Below, in pieces: positions 1-5,471 of a DNA stretch of 6,695 bases. The stretch lies in NCBI GenBank assembly GCA_016201355.1, contig JACQCY010000009.1, positions 1-6,695 of the forward strand, in the 5' to 3' direction. The notes beneath the pieces were generated by a model, which was given only the letters and a program-made list of their open reading frames with translations, was not told the DNA's origin and searched no databases. This DNA comes from Candidatus Yonathbacteria bacterium (lineage in GTDB: Bacteria; Patescibacteriota; Minisyncoccia; Phycocordibacterales; UBA1550). Numbering within the stretch: the stretch's first letter is position 1; each line of letters begins with the position of its first letter. Position numbers and translations under genes: made by a program.

Positions 1-306
1 ATCCAGAGCGGATCGTCTATCGAAGCATATCAAAGTTCGTCGGTTGCATACGGCGAGACTTGCGTTTCGGAGATGCGGAAGTGCGACAATGGAAAGCTCT
101 TCGGATCATACACGAACGGAAGCTGCAAGGTCACCGAAGGAGAAAGCTGTTCGCTGGAAGGGACTACGATAAAAAGCGGAAAGACCATCACGGCATACAA
201 AGACGCGACCGTTATGCTGGGTTCAGGAACTTCCTGTTCTTCGGAAACACGCCAGTGCGACAATGGAACACTTTCAGGTTCTTATGCAAACAAGAGCTGT
301 GATGTC
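1..306 (+). repeat. Tandem 174-bp coding repeat (58-residue Cys module), about two copies visible
   Basis: The module encoded at about 7-132 recurs at about 175-306. The most conserved DNA core is AGTGCGACAATGGAA, at 80-94 and again at 254-268, an exact offset of 174 bp. The rest has diverged at the DNA level while the protein pattern is kept, which suggests old duplication under selection, not recent slippage. The array probably continues beyond the left edge. Confidence 0.75.
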
Positions 307-579
307 ATTTACTACAATACAAACTTGTTAGGAGATGACGGGAACCTTAAGTGTGTTTCAGCAAGTGATTATTTGAATAAAAGCACTAATCCTGATTGTA
401 CCTGCAGAACGGAAAGGTTACAATCAAGCAATATTTGTACATTCAATAGTTGGGCGCATGCGGGAAATAACTACTATGAATGCCATTACACATGCACCCT
501 CCCTCCTCAAAAGGCCACCTCTATCCAGATTGCAAATTGCACACTCAGTTCCGACGGGATAATCAACTGTACCCCGTAA
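1..579 (+). CDS. C-terminal part of a secreted Cys-rich tandem-repeat surface protein (5' end outside window)
   Basis: The frame is open from the first base to a TAA at 577-579, so 192 residues of a longer protein are visible and the true start lies off the left edge. Residues 3-44 and 59-102 are two copies of one module: SGxxIxAYxxxxVxxG, then CxSExRxCDNG, then LxGSYxNxSCxV. The paired cysteines (C21, C28, C42 and C79, C86, C100) keep the same spacing and recur every 58 residues. A further Cys, C50, lies between the modules. The last 90 residues are not repeated but contain eight more Cys, including DCTC, ECHY and NCTP, ending four residues after a conspicuous NCTL. No C-terminal membrane anchor or sorting signal is visible. 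Such modules resemble those I recall from large surface proteins of Patescibacteria. An extracellular, disulfide-stabilised role in adhesion or display is inferred. An internal ATG at 73 exists, but the repeat continues upstream of it, so it is not the true start. Confidence 0.8.
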   Translation: MQSGSSIEAYQSSSVAYGETCVSEMRKCDNGKLFGSYTNGSCKVTEGESCSLEGTTIKSGKTITAYKDATVMLGSGTSCSSETRQCDNGTLSGSYANKSCDVIYYNTNLLGDDGNLKCVSASDYLNKSTNPDCTCRTERLQSSNICTFNSWAHAGNNYYECHYTCTLPPQKATSIQIANCTLSSDGIINCTP

Positions 580-588
580 TATGAGAAA

Positions 589-1404
589 CTAAGGCCTTGC
601 CTTTGTAAATTCCAAGAGTGCAAGCCAATCCGCAAGGGTAATATCTTCCGCGCGGGCGTTTGGCGCGATTCCCGCTTGAGAAAGGATGGCGAGCGTTTCC
701 TTTCCGAATAGTTCTTTTAGATTTCCCGCGAGCTGTTTGCGTTTGTGGGCAAAACCTGTTTTCACTATTTCAAAAAATCGTTGTTCTTCAGCATCATTTT
801 TAAAATGTTTGTCGGATATGTTTTCAATCGAAACGACCGCGGAATCCACTTTTGGCGCGGGAGTAAAGTACCGCGCGGGAACTTTTTTTACGATACGCGG
901 AGCGCCATACGCTTTTACCGCAAGAGAAAGAATGCTTTCCTTGCCGTCACGCGCGACAATGCGATCAGCAACTTCTTTTTGGAGCATCAAGACCATTCGT
1001 TCCGGTTTTTTTTGCATCTCGAGAAATGTTCGCAAAATGTACCCCGTGAGATAGTACGGAATATTGGCAATAAGTTTGTAGCTCGAACCCAAAGAGAGTC
1101 CTTGTGTCCCCTCGGTGATATCCTCGTGGACGAGCGTGAATTGTCCGCGCGCAATTTCATCAGAGAACTTTTCCGAAAGGAGAGGAATCATCCGGTCGTC
1201 TTTTTCAACGGCGACGACTTTTGCTCCTGCTTTAAGAATCTCCTCCGACAAAAACCCTTTCCCCGGTCCTATTTCAAGAATGGTATCGGCAGGGAGAATC
1301 TCCGAGGCGCGCACGATGTCTCGAGCCACCGTCTTTGAATTTAAAAAATTTTGCCCGAGTGATTTTTTTGCGCGCATAATAATATAATTATTGCTTACCC
1401 CCAT
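589..1404 (-). CDS. rsmA: 16S rRNA (adenine(1518)-N(6)/adenine(1519)-N(6))-dimethyltransferase RsmA (KsgA)
   Basis: RsmA uses S-adenosylmethionine to dimethylate two adjacent adenines in the 3'-terminal hairpin of 16S rRNA, late in small-subunit assembly. From the ATG at 1404 the protein has 271 residues, close to the usual length (E. coli about 273). In order I see KSLGQNFL (about 14-21), the SAM-binding motif LEIGPGKGFLSEEI (about 43-56), VEKD, EDI, the catalytic motif NIPYY (about 114-118), FTPAPKVDSA and HKRKQL. The gene ends in TAG at 591-589. Start choice: the ATG at 1404 has AAAAAGG 4 nt upstream and gives a normal-length N-terminus. An ATG at 1377 (MRAKKSLGQ, 262 residues) is the main alternative but has no Shine-Dalgarno. 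An ATG at 1452 lies inside a palindrome and is unlikely. The gene follows the helicase on the same strand and converges on the Cys-repeat gene with 9 bp between them and no visible terminator. Confidence 0.95.
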   Translation of the reverse strand: MGVSNNYIIMRAKKSLGQNFLNSKTVARDIVRASEILPADTILEIGPGKGFLSEEILKAGAKVVAVEKDDRMIPLLSEKFSDEIARGQFTLVHEDITEGTQGLSLGSSYKLIANIPYYLTGYILRTFLEMQKKPERMVLMLQKEVADRIVARDGKESILSLAVKAYGAPRIVKKVPARYFTPAPKVDSAVVSIENISDKHFKNDAEEQRFFEIVKTGFAHKRKQLAGNLKELFGKETLAILSQAGIAPNARAEDITLADWLALLEFTKARP

Positions 1405-1431
1405 TATACCTTTTTCGCGCCAATCTCTTAT

Positions 1432-1454
1432 ATATGGAGGTGCGACCTCCATAT
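1432..1454. repeat. Perfect 10-bp palindrome with 3-nt loop between uvrD and rsmA
   Basis: The arms are ATATGGAGGT (1432-1441) and ACCTCCATAT (1445-1454), separated by GCG. The palindrome fills most of the 57-bp gap between the helicase stop and the rsmA start. It is not followed by a T-run on either strand, so an intrinsic terminator is unlikely. In the transcript the stem contains GGAGG paired with CCUCC, that is, a Shine-Dalgarno-like sequence paired with its own complement. It could be a REP-like element, an RNA processing or stability site between two operon genes, or a remnant insertion. The function is unknown. Confidence 0.75.
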
Positions 1455-1461
1455 CCCTTTG

Positions 1462-3408
1462 TTAATCAAGGCGAATTGTTGGTTCTCGGTCAATACCACA
1501 ATCACCCTCTTCTCGTTCTATGTGTTCATCGTTAATATCTAAGAGGAACTCAGAAGGAATGTTCACTTGGCGTTGTCCGAAAATGGCGCGCACGGACGCA
1601 TGAGAAAGATAGAGTTTTTCTTTGGCGCGCGTAATTGCCACATAAAACAGTCGGCGCTCCTCTTCCTCGTCTTCTTTTGAGACCTCCCCTGCCCCTATTC
1701 GGCGATGCGGAAAGAGATCTTGTTCGAGTCCCGTCACGAACACATAGGGAAATTCGAGTCCCTTCGCGGCGTGAACCGTCATCAATTTTACCGCGCTTTC
1801 ATTTTTCATTAAAGAATCCTGATCGCTTGAAAGCGCCGCATCCTCTAAAAGTTTTTCAACCGCTTCCTCGGGGGGAAGAATATTGTATTTTGAAGCGAGT
1901 GTCACTAATTCGTGAATATTTTCGAGGCGTTCCGCATCCTCATCTCGCCCTGTCTTGAGAGATGCCTCAATACCGGATCTTTCAGAAATAAATTTAATAA
2001 TATCGGAGGCTTTTTCCGTAGATACGTATTCTTTTATATCACGAAGAAGATTCCAAAATTCAGTGACCCGTTTTTGCGCTGCAGGAGGAAGGCCATGCTC
2101 GTCCTTGGCGAACATTTTTGCGAGGGTGCTTTTGCCGATACCGCGGGGAGGACAATCAATGATGCGCTTGATGTCCGATAGGCTGTTGGGGTTTTGTGAA
2201 GCGCTAAGATACGAGAGAATGTCTTTTACTTCTTTGCGCTCAAAGAAACGCACGCCGAGCACTTGATACGGTATTCCCATAACGAGAAACGCTTCTTCGA
2301 GCACGCGCGATTGAAAATTTGCTCGGTAAAGGACAGCGATATTTTCAGGAGCCGTTCCGCTCTCAATGATGTTTTTAATTTTTTCTCCCACAATACGCGC
2401 TTCTTCGCCTTCATTATAACTTTCAATAAGTCCTATTTTTGCTCCTTCCTTATTTTTTGTAAAAAGATTTTTTTCTGCGCGGATCGTATTTTTTCTAATG
2501 ACATCATTTGCAACCGAAAGTATTGTTTGTGTGGAGCGATAATTTTCTTCAAGAAGAATCGTGCGCGCTCCCGCATAATCCTTTTCAAAATTTAATATAT
2601 TTTGAACATTTGCTCCGCGCCAGCTGTAAATATTTTGGTCGCCATCCCCCACGGCGCAAATATTTTTTGCGGGACCTACGAGCAGGCGCGTGAGCTCGTG
2701 TTGCGCGCCGTTGGTGTCCTGATACTCGTCAATGTGAACGAATTTCCATTTTGACTGATAGTATCCTCTAATTGTTGGGTTTTCGCGGAGGAGAATGACT
2801 GTTTTTAAAATGAGGTCATCAAAGTCGAGAGCCTTTTCCCGTTTAAGAAAATTTTCATAGCGTTCCCAGACGGAAGAGACGATCGTAGGAAAAAAACTAT
2901 TGCCCGCGCTTGCGCGATATTCTTCCATCGTGACAAGATTTCCTTTTTGGCGAGATATGATACTCCCCATACGATCGGGAGAAAATTGTTTTGAATCAAT
3001 GCCCTGCTCTTTTACCGCTTGCTTCATTAAAGTTCCCGCGCCACTTTTATCAAGAATCGCGAAGTTTCTCGTAAGTCCGAATTTTTCCGCGTGGGCGCGA
3101 AGAATATAAACACCGAGCGAGTGAAATGTTCCCATAAAAGGAAGCGCGTCTCCGTAGCGGATTCCCGTCTTAAAGCCATATTTTTCTAAAAGTTCACCAA
3201 TGCGGTCGCGCATCTCTTTTGCAGCTTTATTGGTAAAAGTGACGGCAAGGATTTCGCCGGGGGCAACACCTTCTTTTATGAGGTGGAGTATTCGGTGGGT
3301 GAGAGTGCTCGTCTTTCCTGTCCCTGCGCCAGCGATAATAAGAAGAGGACCGTCCTTGTGGACAACCGCTTGTCGTTGCATTTCATTGAGAGCAGATAGA
3401 TGTTCCAT
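1462..3408 (-). CDS. uvrD: UvrD/PcrA/Rep-type superfamily 1A ATP-dependent DNA helicase
   Basis: This is a 3'-5' SF1A helicase of the kind that unwinds DNA in repair, replication restart and removal of protein roadblocks. All 648 residues are open and the full motif set is present: Q motif LNEMQRQAV (7-15), Walker A AGAGTGKT (26-33), VTFTNKAAKEM (56-66), GTFHSL (93-98), motif II IDEYQDTN (226-233), motif III VGDGDQNIYSWRGA (253-266), ENYRSTQTIL (288-297), VLYRANFQSRVLEEAF (359-374), motif V LMTVHAAKGLEF (542-553) and motif VI RRLFYVAITRAKEKLYLS (585-602). A PSEFLLDI segment (618-625) is followed by only 23 acidic residues, so the C-terminal Tudor-like RNA-polymerase-binding domain of larger UvrD/PcrA proteins is absent. 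The ATG at 3408 matches the family N-terminus but has no Shine-Dalgarno. A strong hairpin ends 27 nt upstream. The stop is TAA. Assignment among UvrD, PcrA and Rep is not certain; catalytic residues look intact. Confidence 0.93.
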   Translation of the reverse strand: MEHLSALNEMQRQAVVHKDGPLLIIAGAGTGKTSTLTHRILHLIKEGVAPGEILAVTFTNKAAKEMRDRIGELLEKYGFKTGIRYGDALPFMGTFHSLGVYILRAHAEKFGLTRNFAILDKSGAGTLMKQAVKEQGIDSKQFSPDRMGSIISRQKGNLVTMEEYRASAGNSFFPTIVSSVWERYENFLKREKALDFDDLILKTVILLRENPTIRGYYQSKWKFVHIDEYQDTNGAQHELTRLLVGPAKNICAVGDGDQNIYSWRGANVQNILNFEKDYAGARTILLEENYRSTQTILSVANDVIRKNTIRAEKNLFTKNKEGAKIGLIESYNEGEEARIVGEKIKNIIESGTAPENIAVLYRANFQSRVLEEAFLVMGIPYQVLGVRFFERKEVKDILSYLSASQNPNSLSDIKRIIDCPPRGIGKSTLAKMFAKDEHGLPPAAQKRVTEFWNLLRDIKEYVSTEKASDIIKFISERSGIEASLKTGRDEDAERLENIHELVTLASKYNILPPEEAVEKLLEDAALSSDQDSLMKNESAVKLMTVHAAKGLEFPYVFVTGLEQDLFPHRRIGAGEVSKEDEEEERRLFYVAITRAKEKLYLSHASVRAIFGQRQVNIPSEFLLDINDEHIEREEGDCGIDREPTIRLD

Positions 3409-3668
3409 TGTGACTTGAATAGAAAGTAGGTTGAATACTTTGAATTACGAAACGATATCGGAAAAGGCGTTTCGTAATTCAAAGTAAATAGGCTTATGGA
3501 CTCAAATCTCTCGCGGTCTTCCGCAGATAACTTTTCAAAGATTTTCAAGGTGAGAGATTTTAGAATCATATCACCAACTTTTGAGATTATCTCGTCCTGC
3601 GCTTCTTCGGGAAGCGTCTCTATTTCAAGTTCTTTTATGAGTATTGCGCGAATTTCTTGATTTTTCAT
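3276..3668 (-). CDS. DUF5663-like small acidic protein, probably 3'-truncated and read through a palindrome
   Basis: The start ATG at 3668 shares one base with the upstream stop (TAATG), so translation is probably coupled to the coiled-coil gene. Residues 1-57, with ELEIETLPEEAQDEII and KVGDMILKSLTLKIFEKLS, match my memory of the N-terminal half of DUF5663 proteins, small acidic helical proteins of unknown function common in Patescibacteria. After FESI (residue 58) the character changes abruptly. Residues 61-78 are encoded by a perfect palindrome. Residues 87-130 are an out-of-frame reading of the helicase gene, overlapping it by 133 bp on the same strand. The expected second half (an acidic helix, then an IPNF-type segment) is missing. 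The most likely history is insertion or deletion at the 3' end that left a truncated, possibly non-functional gene. A functional short form remains possible. No function is assigned. Confidence 0.55.
   Translation of the reverse strand: MKNQEIRAILIKELEIETLPEEAQDEIISKVGDMILKSLTLKIFEKLSAEDRERFESISLFTLNYETPFPISFRNSKYSTYFLFKSQWNIYLLSMKCNDKRLSTRTVLFLLSLAQGQERRALSPTEYSTS
3436..3486. repeat. Perfect 19-bp inverted repeat with 13-nt loop upstream of uvrD
   Basis: The left arm TACTTTGAATTACGAAACG (3436-3454) and the right arm CGTTTCGTAATTCAAAGTA (3468-3486) are exact reverse complements around the loop ATATCGGAAAAGG. The element lies where the DUF5663-like protein stops matching its family, 27 nt before the helicase start codon. 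No T-run follows on either strand, which argues against an intrinsic terminator. In the minus-strand transcript it would form a very stable hairpin just before the unstructured helicase translation start. It could be a REP- or MITE-like insertion, an RNase processing site or a leader structure controlling helicase expression. Confidence 0.85.
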
Positions 3669-5149
3669 TATTTTTTCTGGTTGCTAAAGATCGTATTGAT
3701 TATTCGCATGAGATAGTCTTCGGTATTTTCTTTTGAGTTGGGGCTTATTTTCGTTTGTTCTAACGCCTGAGATAAATATTTTTTCATTGTGGTCGTTGCG
3801 GTATAATTTTTAATACCAAAATACGATGAAGGATTTTTCTGCGTTTCACTTGGGTGTGCCCCTAAGATATCTTCCACGGTCTTTTTTGAAAAACCATCAA
3901 CAGGGTCTATCCAGTGAGGCGAATCCACGCCTGCGCGCGCTCCAAATCCTAAAAATCCCTTTTTACCAAACAGTATATCGAGGTGGTGAAGAAGAATTTT
4001 GCGCGCAAAAGGAGAAGCAAGACGACTCTCTTTTGTTTGTTTCGGGTGAGGATTGCTGGTGAATAAGTTTCGGAGAGTTTTTCTCAAAGAGTATCGTGAC
4101 TCTGGGATGTGGTCGCCGTCATTTAAGAGGAGAGGGCTCTTCCCCGGTTTTAAGGTAAATGCGGGGATAATCTCTTTTTTCTTTGTATTTGCGTTTGCTC
4201 CTTTACTTTTTTCTATTACGCGACTCATTTGCAAGAGCAGATTTTTTGTCGCTTTGGCATAATCATATTCTTTTATTTGCTGAGGAATATCCTTTTTAAG
4301 ATCTTGTTTCGCTTCCTTTTTGACAAAGGCGACTCTTTTCTCCGGAGATGTTTTTGCGCGGTCTTCTTCAAGCTTCTTTTTCTCGGGGAGAGGCGTCTTT
4401 TGAATTGGTCTATGAGTTTTTCTATACTTTTCTTGGTCAACGATTGCCTGTTTATGGGTGTATGAAATTCCCTCGTCGCGTACTGGGTCGCGCTTTTTCA
4501 TCAGGCCTTCGTTCCTCTTTTCCTTTTTCAGTTTTTCAGCTTCTTCTTCTCCGGTATGGATGTTTACTGATTCGTCAAGAACATGGTCGTGGGTAAAATT
4601 TTTCTTGGCAATCTGCGCTTCATAAAAAGCCCGTTCCATTTTTTGCGTATTTTCATAGATGGCAGCGCTCGCGCGGTTTGCTTTTCCCATCGCTTTCATA
4701 TTTGACGGGTCTTTTGCGAGCGCGGTTTCCGATTTTTCGCGAACCGCGAGAGCGCTCCTCTTTTCCTTTTTGGCAATGTTCCATTCGTTGATGATTTTTT
4801 GGATCTTTTTTTGATCATCAGAGAGGATCACTTCGGGGATTATTCCGTTTATTTCGTTTAGTCTTTTTTGGATATTGAGGATATTTTTTTTAATGAGCCC
4901 CCGCGCTTCTTCGGATAAATTGTCTTCCTCTGCTTCTTTTTCGCGGATACGGAGATCGGCAAGGTCAGCAAGGAGCTCCTCTTTATTTTTTTTGATTTTT
5001 TCGAGATCGTGGTCTGTTCTCTGGACATCTCTTATGGCTTCAGCAATGGACTGTTTTATCGCAAGAGGGTTGCCTTTGTTCCTCAACCCTCCACGAGGAG
5101 ATTTTTGAAGGGCGCCTTTTGGAGAAGATGGTGCATTTTTTGTGTACAT
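3668..5149 (-). CDS. Hypothetical Lys/Glu-rich coiled-coil protein with a C-terminal globular segment
   Basis: I do not recognise this 493-residue protein. Residues 1-28 are a basic Ser/Pro/Gly tail. Residues 31-180 are rich in Lys, Glu, Ala and Leu with heptad-like stretches (for example IKKNKEELLADLADLRIREK at 52-71), suggesting long coiled coils. Residues 200-330 are highly charged and probably disordered. Residues 378-493 look more globular, with LASPFARKILLHHLDILFG (377-395), aromatic and Gly-rich FLGFGARAGVDSPHWIDP (399-416) and a helical end DYLMRIINTIF. I see no cysteine, signal peptide or membrane segment, so a cytoplasmic role is likely. The start ATG at 5149 has only an A-rich leader (AAAGAAAAA) and no clear Shine-Dalgarno. 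It is the first gene of the minus-strand block, and its TAA overlaps the next ATG by one base. A structural, scaffold or nucleic-acid-associated role would be guesswork. Confidence 0.85.
   Translation of the reverse strand: MYTKNAPSSPKGALQKSPRGGLRNKGNPLAIKQSIAEAIRDVQRTDHDLEKIKKNKEELLADLADLRIREKEAEEDNLSEEARGLIKKNILNIQKRLNEINGIIPEVILSDDQKKIQKIINEWNIAKKEKRSALAVREKSETALAKDPSNMKAMGKANRASAAIYENTQKMERAFYEAQIAKKNFTHDHVLDESVNIHTGEEEAEKLKKEKRNEGLMKKRDPVRDEGISYTHKQAIVDQEKYRKTHRPIQKTPLPEKKKLEEDRAKTSPEKRVAFVKKEAKQDLKKDIPQQIKEYDYAKATKNLLLQMSRVIEKSKGANANTKKKEIIPAFTLKPGKSPLLLNDGDHIPESRYSLRKTLRNLFTSNPHPKQTKESRLASPFARKILLHHLDILFGKKGFLGFGARAGVDSPHWIDPVDGFSKKTVEDILGAHPSETQKNPSSYFGIKNYTATTTMKKYLSQALEQTKISPNSKENTEDYLMRIINTIFSNQKK
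5065..5091. repeat. 8-bp inverted repeat inside the 5' coding region of the coiled-coil gene
   Basis: GAGGGTTG (5065-5072) and CAACCCTC (5084-5091) are perfect complements separated by 11 nt. They encode residues 20-29 of the coiled-coil protein, within its low-complexity basic N-terminal tail. It is shorter than the other two palindromes in this window and may be chance. It could also be an in-frame palindromic insertion or a hairpin near the translation start. Confidence 0.4.
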
Positions 5150-5209
5150 TTTTTCTTTATGTCTATGAGTTAAAGGGTATGAAAAATGAAACAGGTCGCC
5201 CTTCTTATT

Positions 5210-5239
5210 CTAATACACATCATTATTGCACATTTTCAA
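5210..5239 (-). promoter_or_regulatory. Candidate sigma70-type promoter for the minus-strand block
   Basis: Read on the minus strand, TTGAAA (5239-5234) is followed after 18 nt by TATTAG (5215-5210). A start near 5203 would give a leader of about 54 nt before the coiled-coil gene. The -10 element matches consensus at only four of six positions, and the call depends largely on position in the divergent gap. Confidence 0.3.
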
Positions 5240-5290
5240 GGACGAGTAAAAGAAAATTGTCTTTCTTTTTGCGTTTCTCTACTATTTTCG

Positions 5291-5299
5291 TTATCCACA
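5291..5299 (+). promoter_or_regulatory. Single consensus DnaA box (TTATCCACA)
   Basis: The 9-mer TTATCCACA matches the high-affinity DnaA-binding consensus exactly. It stands alone in the divergent intergenic region with no clustered boxes, AT-rich unwinding element or dnaA/dnaN gene in view. It could be a DnaA-regulated promoter site, but a chance match is quite possible. Confidence 0.3.
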
Positions 5300-5336
5300 G
5301 CCTATTTCACACCCCCTTCATCTTTTAGTGGATTTG

Positions 5337-5345
5337 TGCTATCCT
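5337..5345 (+). promoter_or_regulatory. Candidate extended -10 element (TGCTATCCT) upstream of the M23 peptidase
   Basis: TGC followed by TATCCT fits an extended -10 pattern, with a poor -35 (TTCATC) 17 nt upstream at 5317-5322. It would give a leader of about 120 nt before the GTG start. It competes with the candidate at 5397-5424, which lies closer to the gene. Confidence 0.25.
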
Positions 5346-5396
5346 TTAGGAAGTCTTGGGGATTGGCCCTAACACTTTCCGAATCGTTGATATTCC

Positions 5397-5424
5397 TTGA
5401 AATGACCGCATTTCCCGATACGAT
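5397..5424 (+). promoter_or_regulatory. Candidate promoter TTGAAA-N16-TACGAT for the M23 peptidase
   Basis: TTGAAA (5397-5402) lies 16 nt upstream of TACGAT (5419-5424), both reasonable sigma70-like hexamers, giving a leader of about 40 nt. A second possible -10, TATACT at 5445-5450, would start transcription just before the ribosome binding site but lacks a -35. Confidence 0.35.
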
Positions 5425-5456
5425 ACCTAACCTCTCGCTTTATTTATACTCACTTT

Positions 5457-5461
5457 AAGGA
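5457..5461 (+). promoter_or_regulatory. Ribosome binding site (AAGGA) supporting the GTG start of the M23 peptidase
   Basis: AAGGA ends 10 nt before the GTG at 5472, slightly long spacing but the only purine-rich site nearby. The frame upstream is closed by TGA at 5403-5405 and contains no ATG in that interval. This favours GTG as the start. Confidence 0.55.
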
Positions 5462-5471
5462 CCCTGGTTTT

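Larger units (their letters stand above)
5150..5471. other. Divergent intergenic region (322 bp)
   Basis: This gap separates the minus-strand block from the plus-strand peptidase gene, so it should hold promoters for both. I see candidate minus-strand and plus-strand promoter elements (listed separately), a perfect consensus DnaA box at 5291-5299, and an AT-rich 8-bp stem at 5248-5269 of doubtful meaning. A 90-codon plus-strand open frame (5186-5458) has AAAGGG 8 nt before its ATG and a hydrophobic start. It spans almost the whole region, including the promoter candidates, and has a Ser/Leu/Phe-heavy composition that looks non-coding. I did not call it as a gene. No RNA gene or terminator is evident. 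Confidence 0.6.

Noticed and set aside
1..306. CRISPR-like direct repeats from the recurring AGTGCGACAATGGAA core.
   Set aside because: The period is a multiple of three in an open frame and the repeats encode a conserved Cys module, so this is a coding repeat.
580..588. Possible bidirectional terminator between the Cys-repeat gene and rsmA.
   Set aside because: The spacer is 9 bp. The only symmetry is AAGGCCTT at 591-598 inside rsmA, with no stem-loop or T-run.
745..1338. Long plus-strand open frame opposite rsmA.
   Set aside because: It is the antisense shadow of a gene with complete RsmA motifs; its translation has no domain signature.
1403..1408. Minus-strand TATAAT overlapping the rsmA start codon as a -10 element.
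   Set aside because: There is no acceptable -35 (ATAAGA at 17 nt), and it would make the 1404 start untranslatable. It could only serve the 1377 start, so it stays a weak alternative.
5248..5269. AT-rich 8-bp stem (AAAAGAAA / TTTCTTTT) with 6-nt loop.
   Set aside because: It is weak, made almost only of A/T in an A/T-rich gap, and not placed as a terminator for either flanking gene.
5179..5328. Overlapping plus-strand open frame starting MKNETGRPSYS.
   Set aside because: It is short, overlaps the frame above in another phase, and has no recognisable motif.
5186..5458. A 90-codon plus-strand open frame with hydrophobic start and AAAGGG 8 nt before its ATG, ending 14 nt before the M23 gene.
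   Set aside because: It covers almost the whole divergent intergenic region including likely promoters, is Ser/Leu/Phe-heavy without a family resemblance, and would leave only 36 bp for divergent control. Homologue conservation could revive it.
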